In this document: piece by piece, positions 1 to 9,346 of the stretch | Layout: each line of letters starts with the position of its first letter | Numbering within the stretch: position 1 is the first letter of the stretch | Origin: Gemmatimonadota bacterium | GTDB lineage: Bacteria > Gemmatimonadota > Gemmatimonadetes > Gemmatimonadales > Gemmatimonadaceae | Direction of reading: 5' to 3' | Assembly (NCBI GenBank): GCA_023249305.1 | Contig: JAHFCU010000022.1 | Coordinates: forward strand, 1 to 37,984 | Length of the DNA stretch: 37,984 bases | The notes under the pieces: model-generated | The model's database searches: none | What the model saw: the letters and a program-made list of their open reading frames with translations, nothing else | What the model was told of the DNA's origin: nothing | Translations under genes and position numbers: made by a program

Positions 1-91
1 AATGGCCGACAACTGCCTCGTGTGGAGCAGTCCGAACAGCGCTCGCTGGGAGCGGGAGCAGACCAAGTGTCTGCTGGCCCTGTCGCCTGTT
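1..91. other. Sequence abutting the tRNA fragment; possible end of an integrated element
   Basis: This 91-base stretch replaces the tRNA-Pro 5' half. It carries no recognisable gene. A short open frame from base 2 runs into the tRNA fragment and stops at about 142, but codes for nothing I recognise. If the tRNA fragment is an att site, this is the edge of the integrated element and its integrase would lie outside the window. This is inference. Confidence 0.3.
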
Positions 92-140
<49 letters not shown>

Positions 141-150
141 GAGTTATCGA

Positions 151-184
151 AGGCCCGCCACGCGGTTGCGTGCGCGGGCCTTTG
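151..184 (+). terminator. Rho-independent terminator after the tRNA-Pro fragment
   Basis: AAGGCCCGC and GCGGGCCTTT form a strong GC stem followed by a short T-rich tail, 12 bases after the tRNA 3' end. It is probably the original terminator of the tRNA gene and would also insulate the following gene. Confidence 0.75.
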
Positions 185-283
185 TGTTGGCGGTCGGTGG
201 TGTGGCGCAGATGCATCGTCGCGCGCGGCACGCCGCTGGTTGCGGCCCCGGCCATCCGGCCCTACAGTCCTCGCATGCAACGC

Positions 284-838
284 ATGTCAATCAAGACAAT
301 CGCGATCACGCTCGCCTTGGCCCTCGCCGCCACCTCCCTATTCGCCCAGACTGATTCGGTGAAGAAGGACACCGCGTCGCTCCCAAGCGTGACGATCATC
401 GCGCGCCGGAACATTACAACGACCATTCGCGAGGGCTTTGCCGATCGCCGGAAGCTCGGCCTCGGCACCTTCTTCGACTCAACCGACGTGCGCAAGTTCG
501 ACGGCCCTGGGCTTGCCGCGCTGCTGCGCGGCGTGCCCGGACTGCGGATGATGGAGTATCGCGACGTGAGCGGCGGCAGCTACTCACCGGAACTCCGCGC
601 CGCGAGCTCGATCTACCAGGGGTTGGACGGTGGCGCTTGCTGGAGCACGGTCATCTACGACAACGTCGCCATCTACCGCGCGCAGCGCGCCGGTCGTCCC
701 CCGAATCTTCGCTTGGACTTCAACATCACGGGCCTCGAGGCGGTCGAGTTCTACCGCGGCCCGACACAGGCGCCGCTGACCGTTTCCTCGTCCGCTGATT
801 GCGGACTTCTCGTCCTGTGGTCACGCAAGCGACGCTGA
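284..838 (+). CDS. Exported TonB-receptor plug-domain protein without a barrel
   Basis: A 184-aa protein with an N-terminal signal peptide (ALALAATSLFAQ, cleavage after Ala near residue 20), then a region with the pattern of TonB-dependent receptor plug domains. It contains a FADRRKLGLGTFF segment, a GLAALLRGVPGLR segment and a GLEAVEFYRGP segment near the C-terminus, which corresponds to the end of a plug. The transmembrane barrel that would normally follow (500 or more residues) is absent, and the frame ends cleanly at TGA. The ATG at 284 places the signal peptide at the N-terminus; ATG 275 is an alternative. Plug-only secreted proteins recur in Gemmatimonadota-like genomes (general knowledge); their function is not known. 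The hydrolase gene begins 2 bp downstream if its GTG start is right. Confidence 0.65.
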   Translation: MSIKTIAITLALALAATSLFAQTDSVKKDTASLPSVTIIARRNITTTIREGFADRRKLGLGTFFDSTDVRKFDGPGLAALLRGVPGLRMMEYRDVSGGSYSPELRAASSIYQGLDGGACWSTVIYDNVAIYRAQRAGRPPNLRLDFNITGLEAVEFYRGPTQAPLTVSSSADCGLLVLWSRKRR

Positions 839-840
839 CA

Positions 841-1629
841 GTGCGCGCGGTCCGCCATCGCGAAGCGAGGCCGTCGCGCCGCGAGTTTCTGACGTTGCTT
901 GTGGGACCCGCCGCTGTCAGCACCGTCGCTTGCTGGAAGACGCCGACCAATCCCGCGGGCGGCGGATCGCCGCGATTGTCGTCGCGCCCTGGCGCGCCAT
1001 CGCAGACGATCACACCCGGCACGTACCAGATCACGGCGACGAATCCCAACGACGGCTTCCTCGTCGTGCCGCCCTCGTATGATCCGACGCGCCCGACCCC
1101 GCTGCTCGTTTCTTTCCACGGCGCCGGCGAAGGCGCCGAGAGCATGCGTTCCGCGATGACTCCCTACGCGTCGAGCCGTGGGTTCCTTCTGCTCGCCGTC
1201 GGTGCGCGCGGGCGGACCTGGGATGTATTCACGTATCGGTACAGCTACGACATCGCGTTCATTGATGGTGCGCTCGGCTGGGCGTTCGCTCGGTGTAACG
1301 TCGATCCCGCTCGCGTCACCGTGCACGGCTTCTCTGACGGTGCGAGCTACGCGCTCGGCGTCGGGCTCGGCAATGGCGACCTGTTTTCGCGCGTGATCGC
1401 GTGGTCGCCGGGCTTCGTACCCGAGTCCGACGCGGGAACCGTGGGGAAGCCACGCTTCTTTGTCTCGCACGGGCGGCAGGACCCCGTGCTCGGCATCGAT
1501 GGCGCGAGCCGCGTTATCGTCCCTGACCTCAAAGCGCGGGGCTACGACGTGACCTACGTGGAGTTCGACGGGGGTCACGGAGCGCCGGCGGCAGTGGTCA
1601 ATCAGTCGCTTGACTGGATGTTGACGTAG
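841..1629 (+). CDS. Tat-exported alpha/beta-hydrolase lipoprotein (esterase/depolymerase-like)
   Basis: 262 aa from GTG 841; TTG 799 is an upstream alternative that would overlap the preceding gene. The N-terminus has a twin-arginine motif (SRREFLTLL) followed by a hydrophobic stretch and lipobox VSTVAC, predicting a Tat-dependent lipoprotein. The mature part is an alpha/beta hydrolase: oxyanion-region SFHGAGEGA, nucleophile elbow GFSDGAS (Ser), an acid in GRQDPVLG and a histidine in GGHGAP. The closest general families are phospholipase/carboxylesterase and poly(3-hydroxybutyrate) depolymerase-like esterases; the substrate cannot be read from sequence. It lies immediately after the plug-domain gene and is followed by a strong terminator at 1689-1722, so the two may be co-transcribed. 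Confidence 0.75.
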   Translation: MRAVRHREARPSRREFLTLLVGPAAVSTVACWKTPTNPAGGGSPRLSSRPGAPSQTITPGTYQITATNPNDGFLVVPPSYDPTRPTPLLVSFHGAGEGAESMRSAMTPYASSRGFLLLAVGARGRTWDVFTYRYSYDIAFIDGALGWAFARCNVDPARVTVHGFSDGASYALGVGLGNGDLFSRVIAWSPGFVPESDAGTVGKPRFFVSHGRQDPVLGIDGASRVIVPDLKARGYDVTYVEFDGGHGAPAAVVNQSLDWMLT

Positions 1630-1688
1630 CGGATGTGCCAGCGGCGCCGACGCTAAGGTTATGCAAACTCGATCGGCCGCGCATGACG

Positions 1689-1726
1689 AAGGCCGCCAGC
1701 AGGTCACCCCGCCGGCGGCCTTCCTT
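1689..1726. terminator. Bidirectional terminator between convergent genes
   Basis: AAGGCCGCC (1689-1697) and GGCGGCCTT (1714-1722) form a perfect 9-bp stem, with A-rich and T-rich flanks. It sits between the plus-strand hydrolase ending at 1629 and the minus-strand 64-aa gene ending at 1736, so it can serve both. Confidence 0.75.
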
Positions 1727-1735
1727 CTGCCCTGC

Positions 1736-1930
1736 CTACCGCATCACGGATTCCGTGGCCTCTGACGGAAGCTCCTCGAGCAGTCGCTCCACGAGCGTCA
1801 GGCGATCGAGCAGCAGGCGGCGGAATTCCTTGGAGTCCGTGCGCGCCACCTCGCGCTGAAGCACCGGCAGGTAATCATGCAGTAGATCGAACAGGGTGTG
1901 CGCTTCGCGGTCTGTCAGTTGCAGTTGCAT
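1736..1930 (-). CDS. Conserved small helical protein, 64 aa
   Basis: The protein begins MQLQLTDREAHTLFDLLHDY and is predicted almost wholly alpha-helical and charged. It resembles small proteins of unknown function found in many bacteria with the pattern LTDxEAxxLxxxLxxYLxxLxxExAxTDxxEFR. The start is well supported: GGGAGG lies just upstream of ATG 1930. It sits 44 bp downstream of the TonB-like gene on the same strand and is probably in its operon. No function is assigned. Confidence 0.7.
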   Translation of the reverse strand: MQLQLTDREAHTLFDLLHDYLPVLQREVARTDSKEFRRLLLDRLTLVERLLEELPSEATESVMR

Positions 1931-1974
1931 ATCGCCTCCCGTGATCGCGCGGGTCGGGGGCTGGAACACCTCGT

Positions 1975-2664
1975 CTACGAAATCTGGGCCTTCGGCTTCT
2001 GGATCATGAACATGAATGACTGGTCCACCAGCAGGCGGACGCGGCGACCGCCGACGCTCGCGGGGCGGTACTTCATTCTCGGCATGGCGCTGATGACGGC
2101 CTGTACGAAAAGCTTGTGCGTGGACGACAGCACACGCACCGTGCCCATGTCTACACGGCCTGTAGAGTCAATGACGAACCGGAAGGCCGCCATACCTTCG
2201 ACTTTTCGCTGCGCCAAGGCCTTCGGGTATTCAGGAGCGGCGCTCGTGGGGTCAACGGACGCAAGCGTGTCCACTTCGACGACGCTGAAGGCGTTGTCTT
2301 CAACGCCCGGCTCCGCCACCTCTGTCGCTGTCGGGTACGGCGCGAACTCGGCTCCGTTCTGAGCAGAGCCCACGGCGCTCCCGACGCCGACTGTGCGGTC
2401 CTTCCAACTCGGCATCTGCGAGCCAGACGCTCGCGGCGTGGAGAGGGCGCCCACGTTCGCCTGCCCCTGACCCGGCAATCCCAGTTCGCGCGGCGGGGGG
2501 TACAGGTACTGCACCGTCTGCTGGATGAGATCGGTCACGGCGTTCACGACGCGTTGCCCACTAAGGGCGAGCACGACGATCGCCGCGCCGTGCAACGCCA
2601 CGCTGAGAACCGTGGAGAGCAATGACCGCGATTTCGGCTGCGCATCCGCCAGCAACAGGTGCAT
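1975..2664 (-). CDS. TonB family energy-transducing protein
   Basis: 229 aa. One N-terminal membrane segment (residues about 16-37, LLSTVLSVALHGAAIVVLAL) is preceded by a short cytoplasmic tail. A linker follows that is shorter and less proline-rich than in classical TonB. The TonB C-terminal domain spans about residues 143-225, with YPKALAQRKVEGMAAFRFVI, a DSTGRV turn and MKYRPASVGGRRVR. The topology fits TonB, which links the inner-membrane motor ExbB/ExbD to outer-membrane receptors; no exbBD genes are in the window. The 188 bp upstream of the start (2665-2852) hold no gene and would contain its promoter. Confidence 0.8.
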   Translation of the reverse strand: MHLLLADAQPKSRSLLSTVLSVALHGAAIVVLALSGQRVVNAVTDLIQQTVQYLYPPPRELGLPGQGQANVGALSTPRASGSQMPSWKDRTVGVGSAVGSAQNGAEFAPYPTATEVAEPGVEDNAFSVVEVDTLASVDPTSAAPEYPKALAQRKVEGMAAFRFVIDSTGRVDMGTVRVLSSTHKLFVQAVISAMPRMKYRPASVGGRRVRLLVDQSFMFMIQKPKAQIS

Positions 2665-2852
2665 GCCCGATCTCCGGAAGCGGGGAGCGTCCCTGCGGAC
2701 CCATCCTCACACCGCGCGGAGGGCACCCCGACGCGGCGTCAATTTCAGTCTGCGTTGTCGCGGCTCGTCATGCAATGGGCCACGGGCTCTTGGCTGGTAC
2801 GTTTTATGCGCCCGCGGGGTTTTCGCCGATGCAGGCAGCGGGACGCGAACAG

Positions 2853-4367
2853 CTACTTGGACGTTGGGATCACGAACTCGGGACCCTTACTGACGCTCTC
2901 GGGCCAACGCTGCATCACCGACTTTTGCCGCGTATAGAAGCGCACGCCCTCCTCGCCGTACGCGTGCATGTCGCCAAAGAGGCTCCGTTTCCATCCGCCG
3001 AAGCCGTGCCAGGCCATCGGCACGGGGATGGGCACGTTGATGCCGACCATGCCGACCTCGACGCGGCGAGTGAATTCGCGCGCTGCGTTACCGTCGCGCG
3101 TGTAGCAGGCCACGCCATTGCCGTACTCGTGTCCGTTCACGAGTTCGATGGCGCTCCCGAGGTCGGGCACGCGCACACAGGAGAGGACGGGGCCGAAGAT
3201 CTCCTCCTTGTAGATGCGCATGACCGGGGTGACGCGATCGAACAGCGTGCCGCCGGTGAAGAAACCGCTCTCATGGCCAGGCACCGTGAAGCCGCGGCCG
3301 TCTACGATGAGTTCGGCGCCTTCCGCGACGCCGAGTTCGATGAACCCTTCGATGCGGTCGCGCGCCTCGCGCGTGACGATTGGTCCCATCTCGGCGGCCT
3401 TGTCCATGCCGTCCCGAATGACGAGTTGGCGAACGCGCTCGGCGAGCCGCGGCATAATGGCATCGGCGACATCGCCGACAAGCACGGCCACGCTGATGGA
3501 CATGCAGCGCTCGCCGGCGGAGCCGTACGCCGCTCCGATGAGGCCGTCCACCGCCTGCTGAATGTCGGCGTCAGGGAGCACAACCATGTGGTTCTTGGCG
3601 CCGCCGAGCGCCTGCACGCGCTTGCCGTGCTGAGCGACCGTCTCGTAGATGTGGCGGGCGACCGCGGTCGAGCCGACAAAACTCACGGCCTTGACGTCCA
3701 CGTGCGCGAGCAGTGCATCGACCGCCACATGGTCGCCCTGCACGACGTTGAAGACGCCGGGCGGCAGTCCGGCCTGCGTCAGCAGTTGGGCGATGAACAG
3801 CGACGGCGACGGGTCGCGCTCACTCGGCTTCAGTACGAAGGTGTTGCCGCAGGCGATGGCGACGGGGAACATCCACATCGGCACCATGACGGGGAAGTTG
3901 AACGGCGTGATGCCCGCGCAGACGCCGTGCGGCTGGCGCATCGTCCAGTTGTCGATGCCGGTGGAGACTTGATCGGTGTACTGCCCCTTGAGCAACTGCG
4001 GGATGCCGCACGCGAACTCGACGATCTCCGCGCCGCGCGTGACCTCGCCTTGTGCGTCGGAGAAGACCTTGCCGTGCTCCGCGGTGATCATGGCGGCCAG
4101 GTCATCACGGTGCTCGTTGAGCAGCGCGAGAAAGGCATTGAGGATGCGGGCGCGCCGCAGGGGCGCGGCCTCGGCCCAGGCGGGGAACGCGGCGCGCGCC
4201 GCCGCTACGGCGGCGTTCACTTCGTCGGCGGTCGCCATCACGACTTGGCGTGCAACGTCGCCCGAAGCCGGATGGTAGACTGGCTGCATGCGTCCGCCCG
4301 TTCCTGGCACGGCCTGGCCGTTGATATGATGGCCAACGGTCGTCAGTTCAGCGCGCGGATTCGTCAC
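2853..4367 (-). CDS. mmsA: Methylmalonate-semialdehyde dehydrogenase (CoA-acylating)
   Basis: A 504-aa ALDH-superfamily enzyme from GTG 4367; the frame is open to 4454, but the extra residues do not look like the family. The catalytic cysteine is in [11 protein letters not shown]. The segment [16 protein letters not shown] carries the N that replaces the usual ALDH general-base Glu, a hallmark of CoA-dependent MmsA enzymes. Other ALDH signatures are [33 protein letters not shown] and a C-terminal [12 protein letters not shown]. The reaction converts methylmalonate semialdehyde (or malonate semialdehyde) with CoA and NAD+ to propionyl-CoA (or acetyl-CoA), in valine and inositol catabolism. It is divergent from the aminotransferase gene; the shared 4368-4521 gap should hold both promoters. 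Confidence 0.92.
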   Translation of the reverse strand: MTNPRAELTTVGHHINGQAVPGTGGRMQPVYHPASGDVARQVVMATADEVNAAVAAARAAFPAWAEAAPLRRARILNAFLALLNEHRDDLAAMITAEHGKVFSDAQGEVTRGAEIVEFACGIPQLLKGQYTDQVSTGIDNWTMRQPHGVCAGITPFNFPVMVPMWMFPVAIACGNTFVLKPSERDPSPSLFIAQLLTQAGLPPGVFNVVQGDHVAVDALLAHVDVKAVSFVGSTAVARHIYETVAQHGKRVQALGGAKNHMVVLPDADIQQAVDGLIGAAYGSAGERCMSISVAVLVGDVADAIMPRLAERVRQLVIRDGMDKAAEMGPIVTREARDRIEGFIELGVAEGAELIVDGRGFTVPGHESGFFTGGTLFDRVTPVMRIYKEEIFGPVLSCVRVPDLGSAIELVNGHEYGNGVACYTRDGNAAREFTRRVEVGMVGINVPIPVPMAWHGFGGWKRSLFGDMHAYGEEGVRFYTRQKSVMQRWPESVSKGPEFVIPTSK

Positions 4368-4521
4368 ATCACACTCACGGTTGCGGAGAGTCTGCCTGCG
4401 TACGTTCGAACGCGCGCTGTGGCCACGCAAGGGCGCTGTCCGCGCGCCCGGCACTTGGCGGCGGCGCGGCCGCTATCTTATGATTGCGAACTTTCGTGCC
4501 TCCCCCGCCCCGAACGACGCG

Positions 4522-5832
4522 ATGCCTCGACGCGAGATTGACCTGTCCACGCTCGTCCGCCCTGCGGCAACGAGTCGCGTGTCGGCGATGGCTGCCGGGT
4601 TAACTGGATCTGAGATCCTCAAGATCGCCGCCGAGATTCGCACGATGGTCCGCGATGGCGCGACGATCTGCAATCTCACGGTCGGCGATTTCGACCCCGC
4701 GCAGTTCCCGATTCCGGCGCGGCTCCGCGACGAAGTGACGCAGGCGCTCGCGCGCGGCGAGACTAACTATCCGCCGGCGGATGGGGTGCTCGAGCTACGC
4801 CAGGCGGTGCAGGCCTACTACAAGCGCGAACTGGGCCTTTCGTATCCGCTCGAGTCGATTCTCATCGCCGGCGGCGCGCGGCCGATCATCTACGGCATCT
4901 ACCGTAGCCTCGTGGATGTGGGCGACCGCGTGGTGTATCCTCTGCCGTCGTGGAACAACAACCACTACGTGCACCTCGTCGGCGCGACCGGCGTGCCAAT
5001 CCCCTGCACGAGCGCGGCCCAGTTCCTTCCGACCGCCGCGGATCTTACGCCCGCCTTGGCCGGGGCGCGCCTAGTCTGCCTTAACTCGCCGCTGAATCCG
5101 TCGGGCACGGCGATTGACGCGAAGGTGTTGGCGGAGATCTGCGCCGCGATCGTCGCCGAGAACGCGCGCCGCGAGGGCACCGGCGAGCGTCCGCTGTTCT
5201 TGATGTATGACCACATCTACTGGCCGCTGTGCGTCGGCGACACACGCCACGTGACGCCACCGGAAGTGCTGCCCGAGATGGCAAGATACACTGTCTTCGT
5301 GGACGGCATTTCGAAGGCGTTCGCCGCCACCGGACTGCGCGTTGGCTGGGCCGTTGGTCCGGCCGACATCATTGGCCGGATGGGGGCAATCATCGGTCAC
5401 ATGGGAGCGTGGGCGCCGCGTGCCGAGCAAGTCGCGACGGCGGCGTTTCTCACTGATGTCGCGGCGCAAGAGGAGTTTCGCGCGACGTTCATTCCGGGCC
5501 TCCAGTGCCGCCTTGATGCGGCATACCGCGGGCTTGATCGAATGCGCACACGCGGATTGCCAGTGGAGGCGCTGCCGCCGATGGGCGCCATCTACCTCAC
5601 GGCGCGAATCGCACCGTTCGGCAAGAAGACGGCCGGCGGCGTGGTACTCAAGACGAACGACGACGTGCGCCGGTGGATGCTTGACGCGTCGCAGGTCGCG
5701 GTCGTCCCCTTCCAGGCATTCGGGGTACCAGAAGACAGCGGCTGGTACCGCCTGAGTGTTGGTGCGGCGAGCGAGGCGGCCATCGTGGCCGGCATGTCGC
5801 GACTCGAAGCCGCGTTCGCGCAATTGTCTTAG
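4522..5832 (+). CDS. PLP-dependent class I/II aminotransferase
   Basis: 436 aa. Signatures of fold-type I aminotransferases are ETNYPPADGVLELRQAVQAY, a substrate-phosphate region IAGGARPIIYGIYRSLV, LNSPLNPSGTAID, and the Schiff-base lysine K265 in VDGISKAFAATGLRVGW. The C-terminal part carries GWYRLSVGAAS, including the substrate-carboxylate-binding arginine. The start chosen is ATG 4522; ATG 4480 is possible and would add 14 residues. The general role is amino-group transfer between an amino acid, probably aspartate or aromatic type, and 2-oxoglutarate. The exact substrate cannot be told. It may act with divergent mmsA in amino-acid breakdown, but this is only proximity. Confidence 0.85.
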   Translation: MPRREIDLSTLVRPAATSRVSAMAAGLTGSEILKIAAEIRTMVRDGATICNLTVGDFDPAQFPIPARLRDEVTQALARGETNYPPADGVLELRQAVQAYYKRELGLSYPLESILIAGGARPIIYGIYRSLVDVGDRVVYPLPSWNNNHYVHLVGATGVPIPCTSAAQFLPTAADLTPALAGARLVCLNSPLNPSGTAIDAKVLAEICAAIVAENARREGTGERPLFLMYDHIYWPLCVGDTRHVTPPEVLPEMARYTVFVDGISKAFAATGLRVGWAVGPADIIGRMGAIIGHMGAWAPRAEQVATAAFLTDVAAQEEFRATFIPGLQCRLDAAYRGLDRMRTRGLPVEALPPMGAIYLTARIAPFGKKTAGGVVLKTNDDVRRWMLDASQVAVVPFQAFGVPEDSGWYRLSVGAASEAAIVAGMSRLEAAFAQLS

Positions 5833-5882
5833 CCAGCAGCTCGCAGCGTTCCGCATCGCACGATCGAGGCCCCGGCCCCCGC

Positions 5883-8807
5883 ATGCACCGCGCACTTCGC
5901 TCTTCTCGTCGTGACATTACCGTGCGCCAGCTCGCAGGAGCCGCGGTGGTTGCGTTGCTCGGCGGGACAGTTGCATGCGGCCGGGACTCGACGCCGCCGC
6001 TGGTTCCCACGACGCTGGCGGCGTCTGTGTCGAGCATCACGCTCGACGCCATTGGGGCAGCGCAGTCGTTCGGTGTCGTGGTGCATGACCAGAATGGCGC
6101 GGATATGCCGTCAGTGAATCCTGTGGTCACATCGTCGTCGCCGTCGGTGGCGTCGGTGGCGTCGGTCGCCGGTGCCGCCAACGTGACGGTCACTGCCGTC
6201 AGCAACGGGAGTGCGACGATCACGGTCATGGCAGGAAACGCGACAACGAGCGTGCCAGTGACCGTCGCGCAGGTGCCGACCGCCGTCACCGCGATCGCGG
6301 GCAACTACCAAACTGCGCGCGTCGGTTCGACGCTTCCCGTCGCCTTGGCCGCGCGCGTCGCGGACCGCCTCGACAATCCCGTGCCGAATGCGAGCGTCAC
6401 GTTCACCGCAGCGATCGGCAGCGGCACCATCACGGGCTCGCCCGCCACGACAAACGCGCAAGGCATCGCCACCGTGGGCGCATGGACGCTCGGCACGACG
6501 CCGGGCGTCAAATCAGTCGCCGCGACATTCCCCGGACTCTCCTTGGCGGCGTTCAACGCGACGGCGACAACCGGACCCGCGGCGGTCATGGCCGTCAGCG
6601 CCGGCAACAACCAGGTCGCGAACACCAGCGTCACGCTCCCGATCGCCCCGTCGGCGGTCGTGACGGACCTCTATGGCAATCCGGTCGCGGGTGTGACGGT
6701 CACGTTCGCCGTCACGAGCGGAGGCGGGACGGTGACGGGCACCACGCCGACGACCAGCAACTCCGGCATTGCAACCGTGGGAAGTTGGACGATGGGCAGT
6801 GTCACAGGCGTGAACACGTTGACCGCGAGTTCACCCGGACTCACCGCAGTGACGTTCAGCGCCTCGGCGGGGATCCTCCCAACGATTACATCGGTTTCGC
6901 CGGCGACGCTTGTTCCGGGGTCGAGCATGACAGTGACGGGGACGGGCTTCGCGCCGACTGTCGGCGCCAACACGCTGCGTGTCGGCGGGGCAGCGGCCAC
7001 CATCACCGGCGCGTCGACCACGCAACTGACGGCCACTGTGCCGTGCGTCGCGAGCGGCGCAGTTGCCGTGATCGTCACGGCGGGGGGGATCGCGAGCAAT
7101 GCGCCAACCGCAATGCTCACGGGGACGGTGCGATCGCTGGCCGCGGGCCAGGCCTTTGTGGCGAGCACGAATGCGTCGAGCCTGTGCAACGAACTCCCTT
7201 CCTCCAGCGGCGCCGCCCGCTACGTCGTGGCCGTGTTCAGCACCTCGACGTCGCAGAACTCGCTCGTGGATTTCGAGCTTGGCGGCAACCCGGCGGCCTC
7301 CAGCGCGCTCGTGCGACTGTATGCGCCGCTGCGCGCGAGTCGCGCGGCGGCATCCGTGGAAGAAGCCGAAGCGCTGCGTGACCGCATGCACTGGGAACAT
7401 CTCGAGCGCGAGCGCGCACTTGTGGAGGAATTGCGTGCGAAAGCGCGCCGCGTCGGGGCTGCTACCTCTCGTCTCAAGTCAGCGGTCGCCGCCGTCGCGG
7501 CGCCGACGGTGGGTGATCGTCGCCTGTTCTACTGGAACTACGTCAGCTGCGCGGACACCCTGTCGCAGATCACCGCGCGGGTGCTGTACGCGGGCACTAA
7601 AGCGATCATCTGGGAAGACACGTCAAATGTACTGCTCGCCGCGGCGAGCCCGACGCTTGCCGACCGCTACCAACGCATAGGTCAAGTATTCGACAGCGAC
7701 CAGTACGATGTGGTGCGCCTCACGTTTGGCGACCCGCTCCGGCGGGATGCGCTCACCGACAATGACGGACACGTACATATGGTGTTCACGCATCGCGTCA
7801 ACGACCTCGGCGGAGTGGCCGCCTACGTGTCGAGTGTGGATCAGTTCCCGCGTTCCTCGTGCGGCACGAGCAACTTCGGCGAATTCTTCTACGGCAGCGT
7901 GCCCAGCCGCGAAGGGAGCGATCTCGAGAATGCGGCGTATCCGGACGGGTGGTACAACTTCATCAACCGCACCGTCGTGCACGAGGTCAAGCACATCGCG
8001 TCGTTCTCGGCGCGCGTGGCGAACAACGCGACGTATGAGGCGAGCTGGCTCGAGGAGGGCACGGCGCGCCACGCGGAGGAAGTGTGGGCGCGTCAGGCGT
8101 TGCACCACGCGGCGTTCGGCGGCAACTGGGGCTACGGCACGGCTGCGAGCAACGGACTGTACTGCGACTTCAATCCGTCGAACGCGACCTGTCTAGCCAA
8201 CGACCTGCTGCGGCGGCCGAGCTTTGGCATACGTCGGCAATTCAATGAAATACGGCCCAAGCTCCTCGAGCCGTGGAACTACTCGCTCTTCGGCGATGGC
8301 AGCGGCCAGACGAACAGCGTGTTCTACCAGACCGTCTGGTCGTTCGTGCGTTACGTGATTGACAATTACGCCGCGTCGGACGCCGCCTTTCTGACGGCGC
8401 TCACGAACGCGTCGAACACGGGGACGACGAACGTGGCGTCCGTGGCGGGCGTTCCATTCGCCGATCTCCTCGGCGGGTGGTCGCTCGCGCTCTACGCCGA
8501 CGACTTCCCGGGGCTCGTCGGCGCGTCAAACGTCCTCAAGTTCCAGACGTGGAACCTGCGCAACATTTACAACGCGCTGAACGCCGACCCGGGGTGGTCG
8601 GCGCGGTTCAACACGTCGTATCCCATCGTGCCGACGGCGTTGTCGTTCGGCAGCTTCAGTGCGCAGCAGACTGGCATGCGCGGCGGCGCGAACACGTACT
8701 TCGAGATCAGCGGCACGGCGACCAACGCGCAGGTGCTCAGCCTGCGTGCCATCGGCGGGGGCACGCCGTCGTCGCAGCTCCGTATCGCGATCGCGAGGCT
8801 GCAATGA
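5883..8807 (+). CDS. Secreted multi-Ig-domain metalloprotease-like protein (M30/hyicolysin-like)
   Basis: A 974-aa modular exported protein. Residues 1-33 are a signal peptide ending in a lipobox-like GGTVAC. They are followed by a Big_2-type domain (to about residue 130), two bacterial Ig-like (Big_1) domains of closely similar sequence (about 135-330, each with a VTFxxxxGxGTxTG core and GVxxxxAxxPGL), and an IPT/TIG domain (about 333-420). A charged helical stretch follows (about 480-540). The C-terminal half has a zinc-protease motif HEVKH near residue 700, then SWLEEGTARHAEE about 20 residues later, the spacing of peptidase M30 (hyicolysin). It heads a unit in which the next start overlaps its stop (ATGA), so co-translation with the lipoprotein is likely. 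Substrate unknown. Confidence 0.75.
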   Translation: MHRALRSSRRDITVRQLAGAAVVALLGGTVACGRDSTPPLVPTTLAASVSSITLDAIGAAQSFGVVVHDQNGADMPSVNPVVTSSSPSVASVASVAGAANVTVTAVSNGSATITVMAGNATTSVPVTVAQVPTAVTAIAGNYQTARVGSTLPVALAARVADRLDNPVPNASVTFTAAIGSGTITGSPATTNAQGIATVGAWTLGTTPGVKSVAATFPGLSLAAFNATATTGPAAVMAVSAGNNQVANTSVTLPIAPSAVVTDLYGNPVAGVTVTFAVTSGGGTVTGTTPTTSNSGIATVGSWTMGSVTGVNTLTASSPGLTAVTFSASAGILPTITSVSPATLVPGSSMTVTGTGFAPTVGANTLRVGGAAATITGASTTQLTATVPCVASGAVAVIVTAGGIASNAPTAMLTGTVRSLAAGQAFVASTNASSLCNELPSSSGAARYVVAVFSTSTSQNSLVDFELGGNPAASSALVRLYAPLRASRAAASVEEAEALRDRMHWEHLERERALVEELRAKARRVGAATSRLKSAVAAVAAPTVGDRRLFYWNYVSCADTLSQITARVLYAGTKAIIWEDTSNVLLAAASPTLADRYQRIGQVFDSDQYDVVRLTFGDPLRRDALTDNDGHVHMVFTHRVNDLGGVAAYVSSVDQFPRSSCGTSNFGEFFYGSVPSREGSDLENAAYPDGWYNFINRTVVHEVKHIASFSARVANNATYEASWLEEGTARHAEEVWARQALHHAAFGGNWGYGTAASNGLYCDFNPSNATCLANDLLRRPSFGIRRQFNEIRPKLLEPWNYSLFGDGSGQTNSVFYQTVWSFVRYVIDNYAASDAAFLTALTNASNTGTTNVASVAGVPFADLLGGWSLALYADDFPGLVGASNVLKFQTWNLRNIYNALNADPGWSARFNTSYPIVPTALSFGSFSAQQTGMRGGANTYFEISGTATNAQVLSLRAIGGGTPSSQLRIAIARLQ

Positions 8808-9346
8808 GGCCGAAGGTCGTCGTCGTCCTTGTGAGCGCCGTTGCGTTGACTGCGTGCGCGCCCGTGCCGGCGAGCGACACGGCAGCGGCGCGTGCGCTCC
8901 GCGCCTCTCCGGCGGACGATTCACTGCGCGCCGTCGTCGAGCGCGTCGGCAGCGAGCCACAGACGCGATTGATCGCGCGCGCGGCCAACGGAACGAGTTG
9001 TGCATTGAGGGCGGACGCGAGCGCTCTGCTCGCTGCGGCCGTCGGACTCGAGGTGACGCTGTGGGGCGTGCGCACCAGCGGCGCGCCGCCCATGATGCCC
9101 GGGACATCGTGCACGTTTGAGGTGAGGCGATTCGCCGTTCGAGCAGCGAACGGCGTGCCCGCGGTCGACGGCATCATACGCACCGAGGGATCGTCGTTTG
9201 TGCTTGAGTTGGCCTCGGGCGAGCGGAGGGAGCTGCGTGATGTGCCGGCTGCGCTGCGGTCTCAGGCTGGCGCACGGATCTTCTGGGCCGGGCCGCTCAA
9301 CCGTGCGCCGCAGGCGTACGGGATCTTGCGGGAGGCGCCTCGGTGA
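8804..9346 (+). CDS. Small lipoprotein of unknown function
   Basis: 180 aa. The N-terminus RPKVVVVLVSAVALTAC is a lipoprotein signal with lipobox ALTAC. The mature region has two cysteines (ANGTSCALR and GTSCTFEV) that could form a disulfide. Its later part (VDGIIRTEGSSFVLELASGE then RELRDVPAALRSQAGARIFW) looks like a small beta-barrel. I do not recognise a named family. The ATG overlaps the stop of the metalloprotease gene by 4 bases, and its own stop overlaps the GTG of the next gene, so all three are likely translated together and exported. Confidence 0.7.
   Translation: MRPKVVVVLVSAVALTACAPVPASDTAAARALRASPADDSLRAVVERVGSEPQTRLIARAANGTSCALRADASALLAAAVGLEVTLWGVRTSGAPPMMPGTSCTFEVRRFAVRAANGVPAVDGIIRTEGSSFVLELASGERRELRDVPAALRSQAGARIFWAGPLNRAPQAYGILREAPR

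Noticed and set aside
751-1707. Long minus-strand open frame, 318 aa
   Set aside because: It lies antisense to the hydrolase gene, has no domain pattern and a composition typical of GC-rich shadow frames.
2622-4541. Plus-strand 639-aa frame opposite mmsA
   Set aside because: It is the antisense of a clearly conserved ALDH gene; its His/Ala/Arg/Asp-rich sequence has no domain features.
5071-5895. Minus-strand 274-aa frame opposite the aminotransferase
   Set aside because: The plus-strand frame carries the PLP-lysine and family motifs, and the minus frame does not.
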